Shown here piece by piece: positions 23,828 through 31,955 of a DNA stretch of 36,141 bases. Within the stretch, counting starts at the first letter, position 1. Each line of letters starts with the position of its first letter. Under the pieces are notes generated by a model, which was not told the origin of the DNA, searched no databases, and saw only the letters and a program-made list of their open reading frames with translations. The translations under genes and the position numbers were made by a program. This stretch comes from Candidatus Saccharimonadota bacterium (lineage in GTDB: Bacteria > Patescibacteriota > Saccharimonadia > Saccharimonadales > Saccharimonadaceae): contig JAGCAJ010000013.1 in NCBI GenBank assembly GCA_017652765.1, positions 1-36,141 on the forward strand. Direction: 5' to 3'.

Positions 23828-23859
23828 AAAATAACCCCTAATATCAGGGGTTATTTTTA
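23828..23859. terminator. Bidirectional terminator between tig and the convergent small gene
   Basis: AAAATAACCCCT (23828-23839) pairs perfectly with AGGGGTTATTTT (23846-23857) around AATATC. Both strands show a T-rich 3' side. Confidence 0.88.
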
Positions 23860-23868
23860 TTGGAAAGG

Positions 23869-24144
23869 TTATTTCTTAGCGGTTTTCTTGGCGTCGTCTT
23901 TCTTCTCTTTGATAGAAATGAGGTATTCTACCCCAGTTTTTACTAGCGCCCAGGTAACGATATTCATTACGCCAGCAATTAGGGCGATTAGCGGAATTAT
24001 TAGCACGCTCACACCGAGAGACTGAGAAAACAGCGCAATAATCCCTGCAATCACGAAAGAGAGCACCGTTACAAAGAAATAAGCAATTTCAACGAGCTTT
24101 AACTCGTTCTTGTTCTTGTATAACTTGATAATATCATTTACCAT
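23869..24144 (-). CDS. Small membrane protein with Lys-rich tail
   Basis: This 91-residue protein is not recognised. A short basic N-terminus (MVNDIIKLYKNKNELK) is followed by two or three hydrophobic helices (about 18-42 and 44-72) and a charged tail (KEKKDDAKKTAKK). The ATG at 24144 is 6 nt from a TATAAT -10 with a matching -35, so the message should be leaderless. It is a single-gene unit, convergent with tig and divergent from the DUF5684-like gene. A palindromic element begins at its -35. Confidence 0.7.
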   Translation of the reverse strand: MVNDIIKLYKNKNELKLVEIAYFFVTVLSFVIAGIIALFSQSLGVSVLIIPLIALIAGVMNIVTWALVKTGVEYLISIKEKKDDAKKTAKK

Positions 24145-24150
24145 ACTTCA

Positions 24151-24179
24151 ATTATACCACGAATAATGTCAAAAGTCAA
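24151..24179 (-). promoter_or_regulatory. Minus-strand promoter of the small membrane protein
   Basis: Read on the minus strand: TTGACT (24174-24179), 17 nt, TATAAT (24151-24156) preceded by GTGG. The -35 overlaps the left arm of the palindromic element at 24175-24295. Confidence 0.75.
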
Positions 24180-24295
24180 GAAGAAACTGCGCTCTGCGTG
24201 CGCTCTAGCGACAACGGGAGCGTCTGCACTGCACTCCGCCCGTAACGACGGGCCGGAGTGCTGTGCGCGCATGCAGAGTGTCAGTTTTTCTTGAC
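24175..24295. repeat. Palindromic element, copy B, between divergent genes
   Basis: The left arm 24175-24203 and right arm 24267-24295 are imperfect reverse complements (both contain GTCAAG/CTTGAC ends, AAACTG/CAGTTT and CTCTGC/GCAGAG). Inside are the same two cores as the obg copy: 24 nt at 24204-24227 and 17 nt at 24238-24254. The second core is flanked by ACTCC/GGAGT where the obg copy has GCTTCG/CGAAGC, so stems differ but pairing is kept. The arms also contain TTGAC strings used as, or close to, -35 elements. Confidence 0.85.
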
Positions 24296-24311
24296 CTGTA
24301 CACTATTTTGC

Positions 24312-24340
24312 TTGACATATAAGCATAAGCGATTTACAAT
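24312..24340 (+). promoter_or_regulatory. Promoter of the DUF5684-like gene
   Basis: TTGACA (24312-24317), 17 nt, TACAAT (24335-24340). It has no TG before the -10, like the other promoter with a perfect TTGACA and TACAAT at 11814-11842. Confidence 0.8.
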
Positions 24341-24372
24341 AAAGGTAAAATAACAGCATAAAAGGAGTAAAA

Positions 24373-24906
24373 ATGCTAACTTCATCAACAGAAACCCTTA
24401 CAACCGCCGAAGCCGCAACTGCGGGCGCGCTTGCCGGTGGACTACTTGGCACAATCATCGTCGCCAGTATCGCCGTCGCTATCCTTATGATCGTCGCAAT
24501 GTGGAAACTCTTCACAAAAGCTGGCGAAAAAGGCTGGAAATCCCTCATTCCTATTTATGACATCTATATCCTCTTCAAGATTTCCGGCGCCAAGAGCTGG
24601 TTCTGGGGCCTAGTCGTAGCAGAAATCATTGTCTTCGTTGATACAATTATCGCGACAAACAATGGCGGTGTCGTTACTGACGCCAACGGCAATGTTACCG
24701 AAATTAAGGATATTTCCTTTGCTATCGTTGTTGCAGCTATGGCTATCTTTGAGCTTATTTGCTACATCGTCCTCTGTGCCAAGCTCGCAAAAGCCTTCAA
24801 GCGTGGCGCTGGTACGGCTATTGGCCTCTTCTTCCTACCAAATATCTTTACCCTCATCCTCGCCTTCGGCTCCGCCAAGTACGACAAAAAGGTTTTGAAG
24901 AAATAA
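24373..24906 (+). CDS. DUF5684-like multi-pass membrane protein
   Basis: The 177-residue protein has four hydrophobic segments (about 19-42, 71-93, 112-137, 146-165). The conserved pattern MWKLFTKAGEKGWKSLIPIY, then ILFKISG, and a late AKAFKRGAGTAIGLFFLP matches the family annotated DUF5684, small membrane proteins of unknown role common in Saccharibacteria and other bacteria. The N-terminus is Thr/Ala-rich, and a loop near residues 95-110 (NNGGVVTDANGNVTE) faces one side of the membrane. AAGGAG precedes ATG 24373. The stop codon lies inside the left arm of the long inverted repeat that follows. Confidence 0.75.
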   Translation: MLTSSTETLTTAEAATAGALAGGLLGTIIVASIAVAILMIVAMWKLFTKAGEKGWKSLIPIYDIYILFKISGAKSWFWGLVVAEIIVFVDTIIATNNGGVVTDANGNVTEIKDISFAIVVAAMAIFELICYIVLCAKLAKAFKRGAGTAIGLFFLPNIFTLILAFGSAKYDKKVLKK

Positions 24907-25060
24907 TGCAAGAGGATTGCGTCGCATAAAAGAGCGCAACCCAAGAAGTAAAAAACTTGCTACAGTGTTTGTGTAAGCGTCCCATCCGCGTCGCAAACCT
25001 GCCTAGCAAGTTTTTTGCTTCCTGGCGTGAGCGACCGTGACGCAATTCTACTTGCATTAT
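24903..25060. repeat. Long nested inverted repeat between the DUF5684-like gene and rpsL
   Basis: Outer arms at 24903-24925 and 25038-25060 match with few differences (ATAATGCAAG...TTGCGTC). Inner arms at 24941-24962 and 25004-25025 match at 20 of 22 positions (AAAAAACTTGCTA/TAGCAAGTTTTTT). A 41-nt apical part can pair GTTTG with CAAAC. The inner stem with its T6 run can act as terminator of the upstream gene. The right outer arm supplies the TTGCAT -35 of rpsL. The cores of the obg/24175 family are not seen. Confidence 0.75.
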
Positions 25061-25080
25061 TTCTTTATTTGTGCTATTAT
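25052..25080 (+). promoter_or_regulatory. Promoter of rpsL-rpsG
   Basis: TTGCAT (25052-25057), 17 nt, TATTAT (25075-25080) with TTGTGC before the -10. A leader of about 70 nt follows. Confidence 0.7.
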
Positions 25081-25097
25081 TGTCGTAAGAGTTTCAA

Positions 25098-25136
25098 GCT
25101 TGTCCGCATTGCTGTAAACGGACAGGCATCAGCAAT
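25098..25136 (+). promoter_or_regulatory. Structured rpsL leader with two interleaved stems
   Basis: Stem 1 pairs GCTTGTCCG (25098-25106) with CGGACAGGC (25119-25127; one G-U). Stem 2 pairs ATTGCTG (25108-25114, in the loop of stem 1) with CAGCAAT (25130-25136). The linker between the two 3' arms is only 2 nt, too short to cross a 9-bp stem, so the stems should be alternatives, not a stable pseudoknot. An AAAGGA ribosome site follows before ATG 25159. Confidence 0.5.
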
Positions 25137-25158
25137 ATAATCTAAAGGAAATATTTTA

Positions 25159-25572
25159 ATGCCAACTATTAATCAGTTGATTCGCAAGCCTAGAAAAAAG
25201 GCTGCCAAAAAATCCAAGGCACCAGCTCTCGGCTCCATTGTAAATACGCTTAAAACCCGTTATTACAACCAGCCATCCCCATTAAAGCGTGGCGTCTGTA
25301 TTAAGGTCACCACTAAGACTCCAAAGAAACCTAACTCCGCTCTCCGTAAGGTTGCCCGTGTGCGCCTAACAAACGGTCAGGAAGTTTGGGCTTACATCGG
25401 TGGCGAAGGCCACAATCTCCAGGAACACGCTGTTGTGCTAGTTCGTGGCGGTCGTGTCCCAGATCTCCCAGGTGTTCGTTATCACATTGTCCGTGGTACT
25501 TTGGACCTCCAAGGCGTCCAGGGTCGTAAACAAGGCCGTTCCAAATACGGCGCTAAGAAGGAGGACAAGTAA
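25159..25572 (+). CDS. rpsL: Ribosomal protein S12
   Basis: S12 helps monitor codon-anticodon pairing in the 30S decoding centre. The sequence is canonical at [29 protein letters not shown] (decoding loop with the streptomycin-contact Lys), [19 protein letters not shown] and [11 protein letters not shown], ending in [10 protein letters not shown]. At 137 residues it is longer than the E. coli protein because of extra residues at about 25-42 ([18 protein letters not shown]), an N-terminal insertion of a kind also known in some other lineages such as mycoplasmas. Its stop shares a base with the rpsG start. EF-G and EF-Tu genes, usual in the str operon, do not follow. Confidence 0.98.
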   Translation: MPTINQLIRKPRKKAAKKSKAPALGSIVNTLKTRYYNQPSPLKRGVCIKVTTKTPKKPNSALRKVARVRLTNGQEVWAYIGGEGHNLQEHAVVLVRGGRVPDLPGVRYHIVRGTLDLQGVQGRKQGRSKYGAKKEDK

Positions 25573-26051
25573 TGCCACGTAAAACTACTACTTCTCTAGT
25601 TAGAAAAGTTTCCCCAGATCGTAAATACCAGAGCATCTTAGTCCAGCGCCTTATTAACAAATCTATGTTAGACGGCAAAAAACAGGCCGCCGAGCGCGCT
25701 GTCTATGAGGCCCTAGAGGGCGCCGCTAAGAAATTAAAGAGCGAAGACCCAGTCGCCGTCTTTGAGAAAGCTCTTGCTAACATTAGTCCAGATTTTGAAG
25801 TTAAATCCCGCCGCGTCGGTGGCGCTAACTACCAGATTCCATTCCCAATTTCTGGCCACCGTCAGCAACATTTTGCCTTCTCTTGGCTAGTCCAGTCTGC
25901 TCGCGCTCGCAAGGGTATGCCTTATGCCAAGCGCCTAGAAGCCGAAATTATCGACGCCTACAACGAAACCGGTGCTGCCTTCAAGAAAAAAGAAGATTGT
26001 CACCGTATGGCCGAAGCCAACCGCGCCTTCGCACACTTTGCCCGCGCCTAA
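25572..26051 (+). CDS. rpsG: Ribosomal protein S7
   Basis: S7 nucleates assembly of the 30S head and contacts mRNA and tRNA near the E site. The 159-residue sequence shows the family's MPRK start, LINKSMLDGKKQAAERAVYE, the conserved VGGANYQIPFPI block and the end EDCHRMAEANRAFAHFA. It is translated with rpsL through a TAATG overlap. A terminator closes this two-gene operon right after it. Confidence 0.98.
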   Translation: MPRKTTTSLVRKVSPDRKYQSILVQRLINKSMLDGKKQAAERAVYEALEGAAKKLKSEDPVAVFEKALANISPDFEVKSRRVGGANYQIPFPISGHRQQHFAFSWLVQSARARKGMPYAKRLEAEIIDAYNETGAAFKKKEDCHRMAEANRAFAHFARA

Positions 26052-26062
26052 GCACAAAAACA

Positions 26063-26097
26063 AAAAAGAGCTCCGAACTTAATCGGAGCCTTTTTTG
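26063..26097 (+). terminator. Terminator of rpsL-rpsG
   Basis: GCTCCGA (26070-26076) pairs with TCGGAGC (26083-26089) around ACTTAA, with an A-tract before and TTTTTT after. Confidence 0.88.
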
Positions 26098-26114
26098 TGG
26101 GTTTTTTAAAAGGC

Positions 26115-26126
26115 TTGTGCTATAAT
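26115..26126 (+). promoter_or_regulatory. Extended -10 promoter of the second FISUMP gene
   Basis: TTGTGCTATAAT at 26115-26126, with no clear -35. A second TATAAT lies at 26132-26137. The leader to ATG 26166 is about 30 nt and lacks a strong ribosome site. Confidence 0.65.
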
Positions 26127-26165
26127 GATACTATAATAAAATAGAAAATACGTAGAGTGCGAAAA

Positions 26166-27989
26166 ATGACAATTCAAAAGGGTAAACGCTTATTAAATGG
26201 CTTATTTGTCGCTTCTGTTTCTGCTTTTTTGTTCTCTTTTATGCATTTTGCGACCTCGCCAATTAAGAACGTTAGTGCGGAAGAGATTGAAGGAGACCAA
26301 ACAGTTATGGTTCAAGTTGAACGACCAACTTCTATCGTTGCGATTTCTGTCCCAGAGATAGTTCCACTTGAACTTACTCCAGACATTAACGGTCTCATGA
26401 CGGTGGCCTCATCGAATATTTATGTCGGCACCACCTCGACTACCGGATATCAACTATATCTAGAAATGGCTGGTAGTAATGGCACGACCAACTCTCTGCT
26501 TAATAACGCAGATAACGATAAAGAAATCACGTCCACCGGGACTTTCACTGATCCAGTACCCCTCACAAACGGTAGGTGGGGATACGCTTTCTCTAGCTCC
26601 GAAGATGCACTCGTTGACTCAAATGGCTTCGATGCAAACTATGACACTATGCAAAGTGGAACACCGAATGATAACAAATTCGCTGCCATACCTGAAAGCG
26701 ACCAGCCTGCTCAAAAAATCGCCGAAACCGATAGCTATGGCGAAGATATCTTGACCGTTTATTATGGGCTTCGAGCCGGCTACGAAACTGCTGCTGGGAC
26801 CTACTCAAACAAGGTACTCTATACGGCAATTGCCGATGACGCGGCTAGCCCAGACCTATACTTTACTCCGGCCGCAATTTTTGAACGTGGTGGCGAAACT
26901 TTGCAGATCACCACATCACTCTATTCAACGACTCCAGAAATCGAAACTCACGTCTATCTTCTAACCGCCGCAGAGTATGAAGATGTAACGAATAATGGCA
27001 CGCCAGCATCAACTTATTCTAATAAGGAGCTCGAATGCAGTAGAACAGAACAAATCGCCCTACAACTAAATTGCACTACCATCGAAACGTCGCTTGGCGA
27101 GAATCATATTTATATAGACATTCCACATTATAATCAGGTCTATTCAGAAGTCATCCCAATCAAGGATACCACACCGGACAATATCTGGACCCTAAAAACC
27201 CTACAAGGCTTCGCTGACTGGCCAGAGTTTTGCGATGACCTAGTTACTCCGTCCGCCTCTGCTACTAGAGATGTAACGTCATGGGCCGAATATTCTGCCG
27301 TGGCCGACAAAACCACCGTCGTCCCGACCCATACCATGATTGACGTGCGCGATGGTAAGGCTTACCAAGTCAAGAAATTGGCTGATGGTAGATGCTGGAT
27401 GACAGAAAACCTCCGCCTAGAAGACATTACTATCACTAGCGCCGACTCAAACCTTCCGTCGGGTAAAACCGTTGCAATTCCATCTTCGAGCGATAGTGTG
27501 AATAGATGGTGCAACGGTAACAGCGCCGGATGCTATGAACGCCTTATCACTATGAACTATATTGATGCTGGTAACTCCAACCACCCAGAATATGGCAACT
27601 ACTATAACTGGTATACTGCTACCGCAACTTATGGCAAACGTAGTACAAATACTGATACAGAGTATTCTATCTGCCCAGCCGGCTGGAGACTACCGAAAGG
27701 CGGTCCAAATGGCGAGTTCCAAGCGCTCTACGATGCCGGCTATAACACTCCAGCCCTCATGATGAAAGATGCTGGCGGCCCACACTTTGTCCTGTCTGGC
27801 GCTCGCGAGGCTGGAAACACGCAGGCTTCCGGAGAGATTGGCCGCTATTGGTCTAGCACGCCAGTAGCTAACGACCAGAAACGCGCCTACCGTCTTTATG
27901 TCAGTAATTCCAAAGTTGAACCAGCCGAGCCTAACATTTACGGCAAACACCGTGGTCTTAGTGTCCGTTGTATTAATGCCAACTATTAA
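26166..27989 (+). CDS. Secreted FISUMP-domain surface protein
   Basis: This 607-residue protein starts with a signal peptide (about 1-38; basic KGKR, hydrophobic core, then VSAEE). The middle (about 50-350) is Ser/Thr-rich beta-type sequence without a recognised family. A single FISUMP domain fills the C-terminal part (about 390-607): VRDGKAYQVKKLADGRCWM, YYNWYTATATYG, TEYSICPAGWRLPKG and GLSVRCINANY. The domain closely resembles both domains of the protein at the start of the window, so the two loci are paralogues. A GTG at 26157 would add three residues; ATG 26166 is preferred, though neither has a clear ribosome site. Surface localisation is expected; the role is unknown. Confidence 0.85.
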   Translation: MTIQKGKRLLNGLFVASVSAFLFSFMHFATSPIKNVSAEEIEGDQTVMVQVERPTSIVAISVPEIVPLELTPDINGLMTVASSNIYVGTTSTTGYQLYLEMAGSNGTTNSLLNNADNDKEITSTGTFTDPVPLTNGRWGYAFSSSEDALVDSNGFDANYDTMQSGTPNDNKFAAIPESDQPAQKIAETDSYGEDILTVYYGLRAGYETAAGTYSNKVLYTAIADDAASPDLYFTPAAIFERGGETLQITTSLYSTTPEIETHVYLLTAAEYEDVTNNGTPASTYSNKELECSRTEQIALQLNCTTIETSLGENHIYIDIPHYNQVYSEVIPIKDTTPDNIWTLKTLQGFADWPEFCDDLVTPSASATRDVTSWAEYSAVADKTTVVPTHTMIDVRDGKAYQVKKLADGRCWMTENLRLEDITITSADSNLPSGKTVAIPSSSDSVNRWCNGNSAGCYERLITMNYIDAGNSNHPEYGNYYNWYTATATYGKRSTNTDTEYSICPAGWRLPKGGPNGEFQALYDAGYNTPALMMKDAGGPHFVLSGAREAGNTQASGEIGRYWSSTPVANDQKRAYRLYVSNSKVEPAEPNIYGKHRGLSVRCINANY

Positions 27990-28026
27990 TCGCTCGCGCC
28001 TAGCGTGGACGCGCTACCGCGCAAGG

Positions 28027-28057
28027 AAAAAGACCGCAAATCACTTGCGGTCTTTTT
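28027..28057. terminator. Bidirectional terminator between the FISUMP gene and a convergent gene
   Basis: AAAAAGACCGCAA (28027-28039) pairs perfectly (13 bp) with TTGCGGTCTTTTT (28045-28057) around ATCAC. Confidence 0.9.
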
Positions 28058-28075
28058 GCGTGTAGCTACGGAACT

Positions 28076-28708
28076 TTAGTCGGAGATTTCCAAGAGCTCT
28101 CTCATTCTACCGATGACATAGCCATAGTCATCTTTAAGAAAACTTCCAGCCGAGTCATTTTCTGCCACAGCCTGACAGAATACGGCCAAATCGTCATAGA
28201 CTCCGCGAAGCTTCCCATATCTTAGCCTAATAAACTGAGTCAACGTCGACTCCAGTCCTCTTTCTCTATGTCTGAGATATTCTAATGTGATTAGATATCC
28301 AGAGAAGAGTGCCCGGCTATAGATTTTCTGAGCAGGAATCATACTGTCTAGGAATAGTCTTACTTTTCCGTTACTGTCAGCTCTATCGTCTAGATAGTTG
28401 TTTGCAACCAGGTCTGTTGCTAGTGTATAAACCATATTTTTGGCTTTGTGGTCAAACACCGCGTCGGCTTCGTCAAGCCAACTCTGATAAGCCGTTCCGT
28501 TCCAGGCCTCTTTTGATGCCTGATGTGAGATATGGTCCATCTCTCTCTCGGAAACTCCGAGGTAGGTGTATAAATCTACCTTGGTCGGATATTTTCCGAT
28601 GGTCGCGGTCATAACGGCCGCTCCTACTGCATAGTCCAGACTAGTTCCAGTCAGTCCCGTGAGTTGTTGGACGCGTTCCACAACTCGCTTTTCGCTACTT
28701 TCTCGCAT
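28076..28708 (-). CDS. Hypothetical soluble helical protein
   Basis: This 210-residue protein is not recognised. It looks mostly alpha-helical and soluble, with an N-terminal part (TGLTGTSLDYAVGAAVMTAT, then KVDLYTYLGVSEREMDHI) and a later Leu/Arg-rich region (YLITLEYLRHRERGL). No signal or membrane helix is present. The AGGAGGT site just before ATG 28708 is embedded in the palindrome AGGTGCACCT (28711-28720). The leader upstream holds complementary GGAGG/CCTCC strings that could mask the ribosome site. It has its own consensus promoter and is a single-gene unit. Confidence 0.7.
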   Translation of the reverse strand: MRESSEKRVVERVQQLTGLTGTSLDYAVGAAVMTATIGKYPTKVDLYTYLGVSEREMDHISHQASKEAWNGTAYQSWLDEADAVFDHKAKNMVYTLATDLVANNYLDDRADSNGKVRLFLDSMIPAQKIYSRALFSGYLITLEYLRHRERGLESTLTQFIRLRYGKLRGVYDDLAVFCQAVAENDSAGSFLKDDYGYVIGRMRELLEISD

Positions 28709-28710
28709 AA

Positions 28711-29878
<1,168 letters not shown>

Positions 29879-30325
29879 ATGGATCAGGCAGAGGTTTTTG
29901 TTGCTAGCGACCACCGCGGATACGACGCCAAAAACGCCCTTGTTTCTGCGCTAAATGGCGAATATTCTATCTCTGATTTGGGTCCATTTGAACTAAACCC
30001 CGACGACGACTATAATGACCCGGCTATCGCCGTGGCAAAAGCCGTTAAATCTACCAGCGGGTCTAAGGGTATTTTGCTCTGTGGTTCGTCGCACGGCGTA
30101 GCGATTCAGGCTAATCGTTTTAAAGGTATTCGTGCCATAGAAGGATTTACCCCAGAGCTAGCCAAACTAGGTCGCGAACATAACGACGCTAACATTCTTT
30201 GCCTCCCGGCCGATTTCTTAGATAACCATAAAATTGCAGAAATAGCAAGAATATTTCTTAATACTAGTTTCTCAGGGGAAGAACGGCACGTTCGCCGAAT
30301 TAATCGCCTAGACGAGGAGGTATAA
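29879..30325 (+). CDS. rpiB: RpiB/LacAB-family sugar-phosphate isomerase
   Basis: The 148-residue protein matches the RpiB family, which interconverts ribose-5-phosphate and ribulose-5-phosphate: ASDHRGYDAK near the N-terminus, then LLCGSSHGVAIQANRFKGIRA, and REHNDANILCLPA. The canonical CGTGxG loop reads CGSSHG, keeping the catalytic Cys but altering the phosphate-side residues. It begins directly after the gapA stop with no gap. Its own stop overlaps the next gene (TAATG), with GAGGAGG just before. Ribose-5-phosphate isomerase is the best call; another sugar-phosphate isomerase is possible. Confidence 0.85.
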   Translation: MDQAEVFVASDHRGYDAKNALVSALNGEYSISDLGPFELNPDDDYNDPAIAVAKAVKSTSGSKGILLCGSSHGVAIQANRFKGIRAIEGFTPELAKLGREHNDANILCLPADFLDNHKIAEIARIFLNTSFSGEERHVRRINRLDEEV

Positions 30326-30972
30326 TGGCAGAAATCGTACCAACCATCCTAACCAACGATGCCGAGGAATACAAAAAACAAATCGGCGTTCTCCAGCCGT
30401 TTGCTAAACACATCCAGGTTGATATTTCTGACGGCACTTTTGCGCCTAGTACAACTATTCCGGTTAATAATGTTTGGTGGCCAGAGGGCTGGCAGGTAGA
30501 TTTACACATGATGGTGGTACGTCCGTCCGAACATCTCCCTACAATTTTGCAGTTAAAACCTTCACTTTGTATTTTTCACGCTGAGGCTGGAGAAGATTTA
30601 CTCCCACTTTTTGAACAATTAAAGGGCGCCGGAATCAAAGCCGGTGTAGCGCTAATGCCCACTACTTTTCCGGGTGGTGTTAAACAGTACATTGAGCGGG
30701 CCGACCATGTCCTAGTTTTTGCTGGCGAAATCGGTAAACAGGGAAGCCAAGCTGATATGCTCCAGACCGAAAAAATCCCCCTCATAAAAGAGATTAATAG
30801 TGATGTAGAAATCGGCTGGGACGGTGGCGCTAACCTCCGTACCGTGAGAGCAATTTATCGTGCCGGCGCCGATATTATTAATGTTGGTTCAGCGCTTTCT
30901 ACTGCTTCTGATCCTAGTGCTATGTACGAGGCGCTTGTTGCCGACCTCGATAAGAGAGGGGTAGTATTATAA
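30325..30972 (+). CDS. Ribulose-phosphate 3-epimerase-like protein, divergent
   Basis: This 215-residue TIM-barrel protein follows Rpe throughout: VPTILTND (for PSILSAD), QVDISDGTFAPSTT (for HxDxxDGxFxPxxT), VDLHMMV (for DxHLM), EIGWDGGANLRTV (for VDGG) and NVGSAL at the end. Three of the four usual metal/catalytic positions are kept (D33, H61, D166), but the first metal His is Gln (Q31). The NPGFGGQ loop is replaced by FAGEIGKQGSQAD. It may be an Rpe with altered metal use or a related epimerase. It sits between rpiB and a PfkB kinase with one-base overlaps on both sides, which supports a pentose-phosphate role. Confidence 0.75.
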   Translation: MAEIVPTILTNDAEEYKKQIGVLQPFAKHIQVDISDGTFAPSTTIPVNNVWWPEGWQVDLHMMVVRPSEHLPTILQLKPSLCIFHAEAGEDLLPLFEQLKGAGIKAGVALMPTTFPGGVKQYIERADHVLVFAGEIGKQGSQADMLQTEKIPLIKEINSDVEIGWDGGANLRTVRAIYRAGADIINVGSALSTASDPSAMYEALVADLDKRGVVL

Positions 30973-31955
30973 TGGCTCGTATCGTTAGTTTAGGTTCCGC
31001 CCTCCAGGATATTTTCCTGATTGACCGCGATGATTTTACTGCTACCGAGTTTTGTGACACCAAGAAAAAGGCCTGTAAATCCGTTTTTGGCGAACTTGCC
31101 ATTGGGTCCAAGGTAGACATAGATAAGCTAATTTACGCCGTAGGCGGTGGCGGTACTAATTCCGCCGTTGAATTTGCTCGTCATAATCACAAGAGTACCT
31201 ATCTTGGTAATATTGGCCACGACGAAGCCGGCGACGCCGTTCTGGCCTGTCTCGATGAAGAAGGTGTGGATAATAGCTATGTCAAATACGCCAAAGGTAA
31301 GAGCACCGGTTGTTCCATTGTTATGCTAGACGCTAAATCCGGCGAACGCACAATTCTCACTTATCGCGGTGCCTCCGCCAAGTTTGATAACCTCGACGAA
31401 AAAGTCCTTGACGAGATTAAACCTAACTGGCTCTATGTTACTTCTCTAAAGGGTGACATGGATACCTTAGAGAGATTTTTTAAAAAAGCCAAAGAAATCT
31501 CATGCAAAGTCATGTTTAATCCCGGTAAGCCAGAGCTCGCCGAGAAAAAAAGATTAACCAGCCTCCTACAATACGTCGATATCCTACTTGTCAACAAATC
31601 CGAATCTGCCCAAATCGTCCCCGGCAAGGTTTTATCCGAGCTAATTTCTAGGCTTTCTAACTATGTAAAGACCGTAATCATTACCGATGGCAACATGGGC
31701 GCTATCGCGACCGATGGCGACAAGACCTATCGTTTTGGTATTTATGAGGATTTGCCGGTAAGGGACACTACTGGCGCTGGCGACGCTTTTGGCTCTGGAT
31801 TCTTAGCTCACCTAGCAGATGGCCATTCTTTCTACGATTCGCTAGTCTATGCCTCTGCTAATTCCACCTCTGTTGTTTCCGAATTTAGCGCTAAGGCTGG
31901 ACTTCTCTCTGGTACAGAAAAACTACATCAAATGGCAATTCAGGAGGTAAAATGA
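30972..31955 (+). CDS. PfkB/ribokinase-family sugar kinase
   Basis: The 327-residue protein shows both PfkB signatures: an N-terminal GGGGTNSAVEFARHN (58-72) in the sugar-binding lid region and C-terminal DTTGAGDAFGSGF (265-277) with catalytic base D271 and the anion hole. PfkB kinases phosphorylate sugars or nucleosides with ATP. The exact substrate is not readable from sequence. In this operon ribose, or the ribose of a nucleoside, would feed straight into RpiB and the epimerase. Its TGA overlaps the next ATG (ATGA). Confidence 0.9.
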   Translation: MARIVSLGSALQDIFLIDRDDFTATEFCDTKKKACKSVFGELAIGSKVDIDKLIYAVGGGGTNSAVEFARHNHKSTYLGNIGHDEAGDAVLACLDEEGVDNSYVKYAKGKSTGCSIVMLDAKSGERTILTYRGASAKFDNLDEKVLDEIKPNWLYVTSLKGDMDTLERFFKKAKEISCKVMFNPGKPELAEKKRLTSLLQYVDILLVNKSESAQIVPGKVLSELISRLSNYVKTVIITDGNMGAIATDGDKTYRFGIYEDLPVRDTTGAGDAFGSGFLAHLADGHSFYDSLVYASANSTSVVSEFSAKAGLLSGTEKLHQMAIQEVK

